A program made the translations under genes and the position numbers. A stretch of 42,648 nt of DNA from Gammaproteobacteria bacterium (GTDB lineage Bacteria > Pseudomonadota > Gammaproteobacteria > Eutrophobiales > Eutrophobiaceae), in NCBI GenBank assembly GCA_026710545.1, contig JAPOQU010000097.1:1-42648 (forward strand), written 5' to 3'. Below, in pieces: positions 42,628 through 42,648 of the stretch. How positions within the stretch are numbered: the stretch's first letter is position 1; every line of letters starts with the position of its first letter. The notes under the pieces are model-generated. The model searched no databases and was not told where the DNA came from. It was given only the letters and a program-made list of their open reading frames with translations.

Positions 42628-42648
42628 TTTCGGGCGTTTCCGGAATCG

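Overview
This window looks like an accessory or catabolic part of a gammaproteobacterial chromosome. Most genes are moderately GC-rich. They include a TonB-dependent receptor, a TRAP transporter, an NSS symporter, PQQ and molybdopterin oxidoreductases and a Rieske dioxygenase. Short palindromes with a GGGGACAG or GGGGTCAG core lie between transcription units, a type common in gammaproteobacteria. The taxonomic call is inference only; there is no rRNA, tRNA or housekeeping marker.

Layout. (1) 1-4128: an AT-richer pair of genes. The first is a SNF2-type ATPase fused to a C-terminal Mrr-like nuclease domain, cut off by the window start. The second is a helical protein of the DNA base-hypermodification (HMUDK_hel / aGPT-Pplase) type. 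Together they are a candidate DNA-targeting conflict module. (2) 4071-6046: a very GC-rich IS1634-type insertion sequence that supplies the 3' end of the second gene. (3) 6105-8344: a truncated DUF433 gene, an unrecognised three-gene minus-strand cassette (6324-8057), and two relics of a second copy of the molybdopterin oxidase found intact at 10895-13090. (4) 8379-17267, minus strand: an RTX protein, an MFS permease, a Tat-type molybdopterin oxidase, an agmatinase-family hydrolase, a second MFS permease and TRAP permease subunits M and Q. (5) 17334-20503, plus strand: a two-subunit Rieske dioxygenase and a sodium symporter. (6) 20669-25899: a YghU-like glutathione transferase, a broken mazEF locus fused to a RelB-type relic, a YdhR-like protein, a secreted protein and a TonB receptor. 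(7) 25984-32663: a PQQ dehydrogenase, a small oxidase-like membrane protein, an SDR, a third MFS permease, a cyclase-family hydrolase, a FadR-type GntR regulator with a palindromic operator, and an NTF2-like protein. (8) 32680-37795: a PIN/RHH toxin-antitoxin pair and an ABC transporter with an AttH/CrtC-like lipoprotein. (9) 38007-41266: two tandem tannase/feruloyl esterases. (10) 41427-42648: a HigBA pair, a BrnA antitoxin whose BrnT toxin appears reduced to about 12 codons, and tandem 23-bp repeats resembling the end of an IS21-family element.

Working together, regions 4-9 read as uptake and oxidative breakdown of an ester-linked, probably aromatic or terpenoid, substrate. Secreted tannase-like esterases would release acids or alcohols. 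The TonB receptor and TRAP/MFS/NSS permeases would import them. PQQ, molybdopterin, SDR and Rieske enzymes would oxidise them, and a GntR regulator probably controls at least part of the set. The substrate cannot be read from sequence. Regions 1-3 and 10, plus the TA loci, show repeated insertion and deletion: one complete IS, one IS edge, at least six gene remnants and two apparently intact TA pairs.
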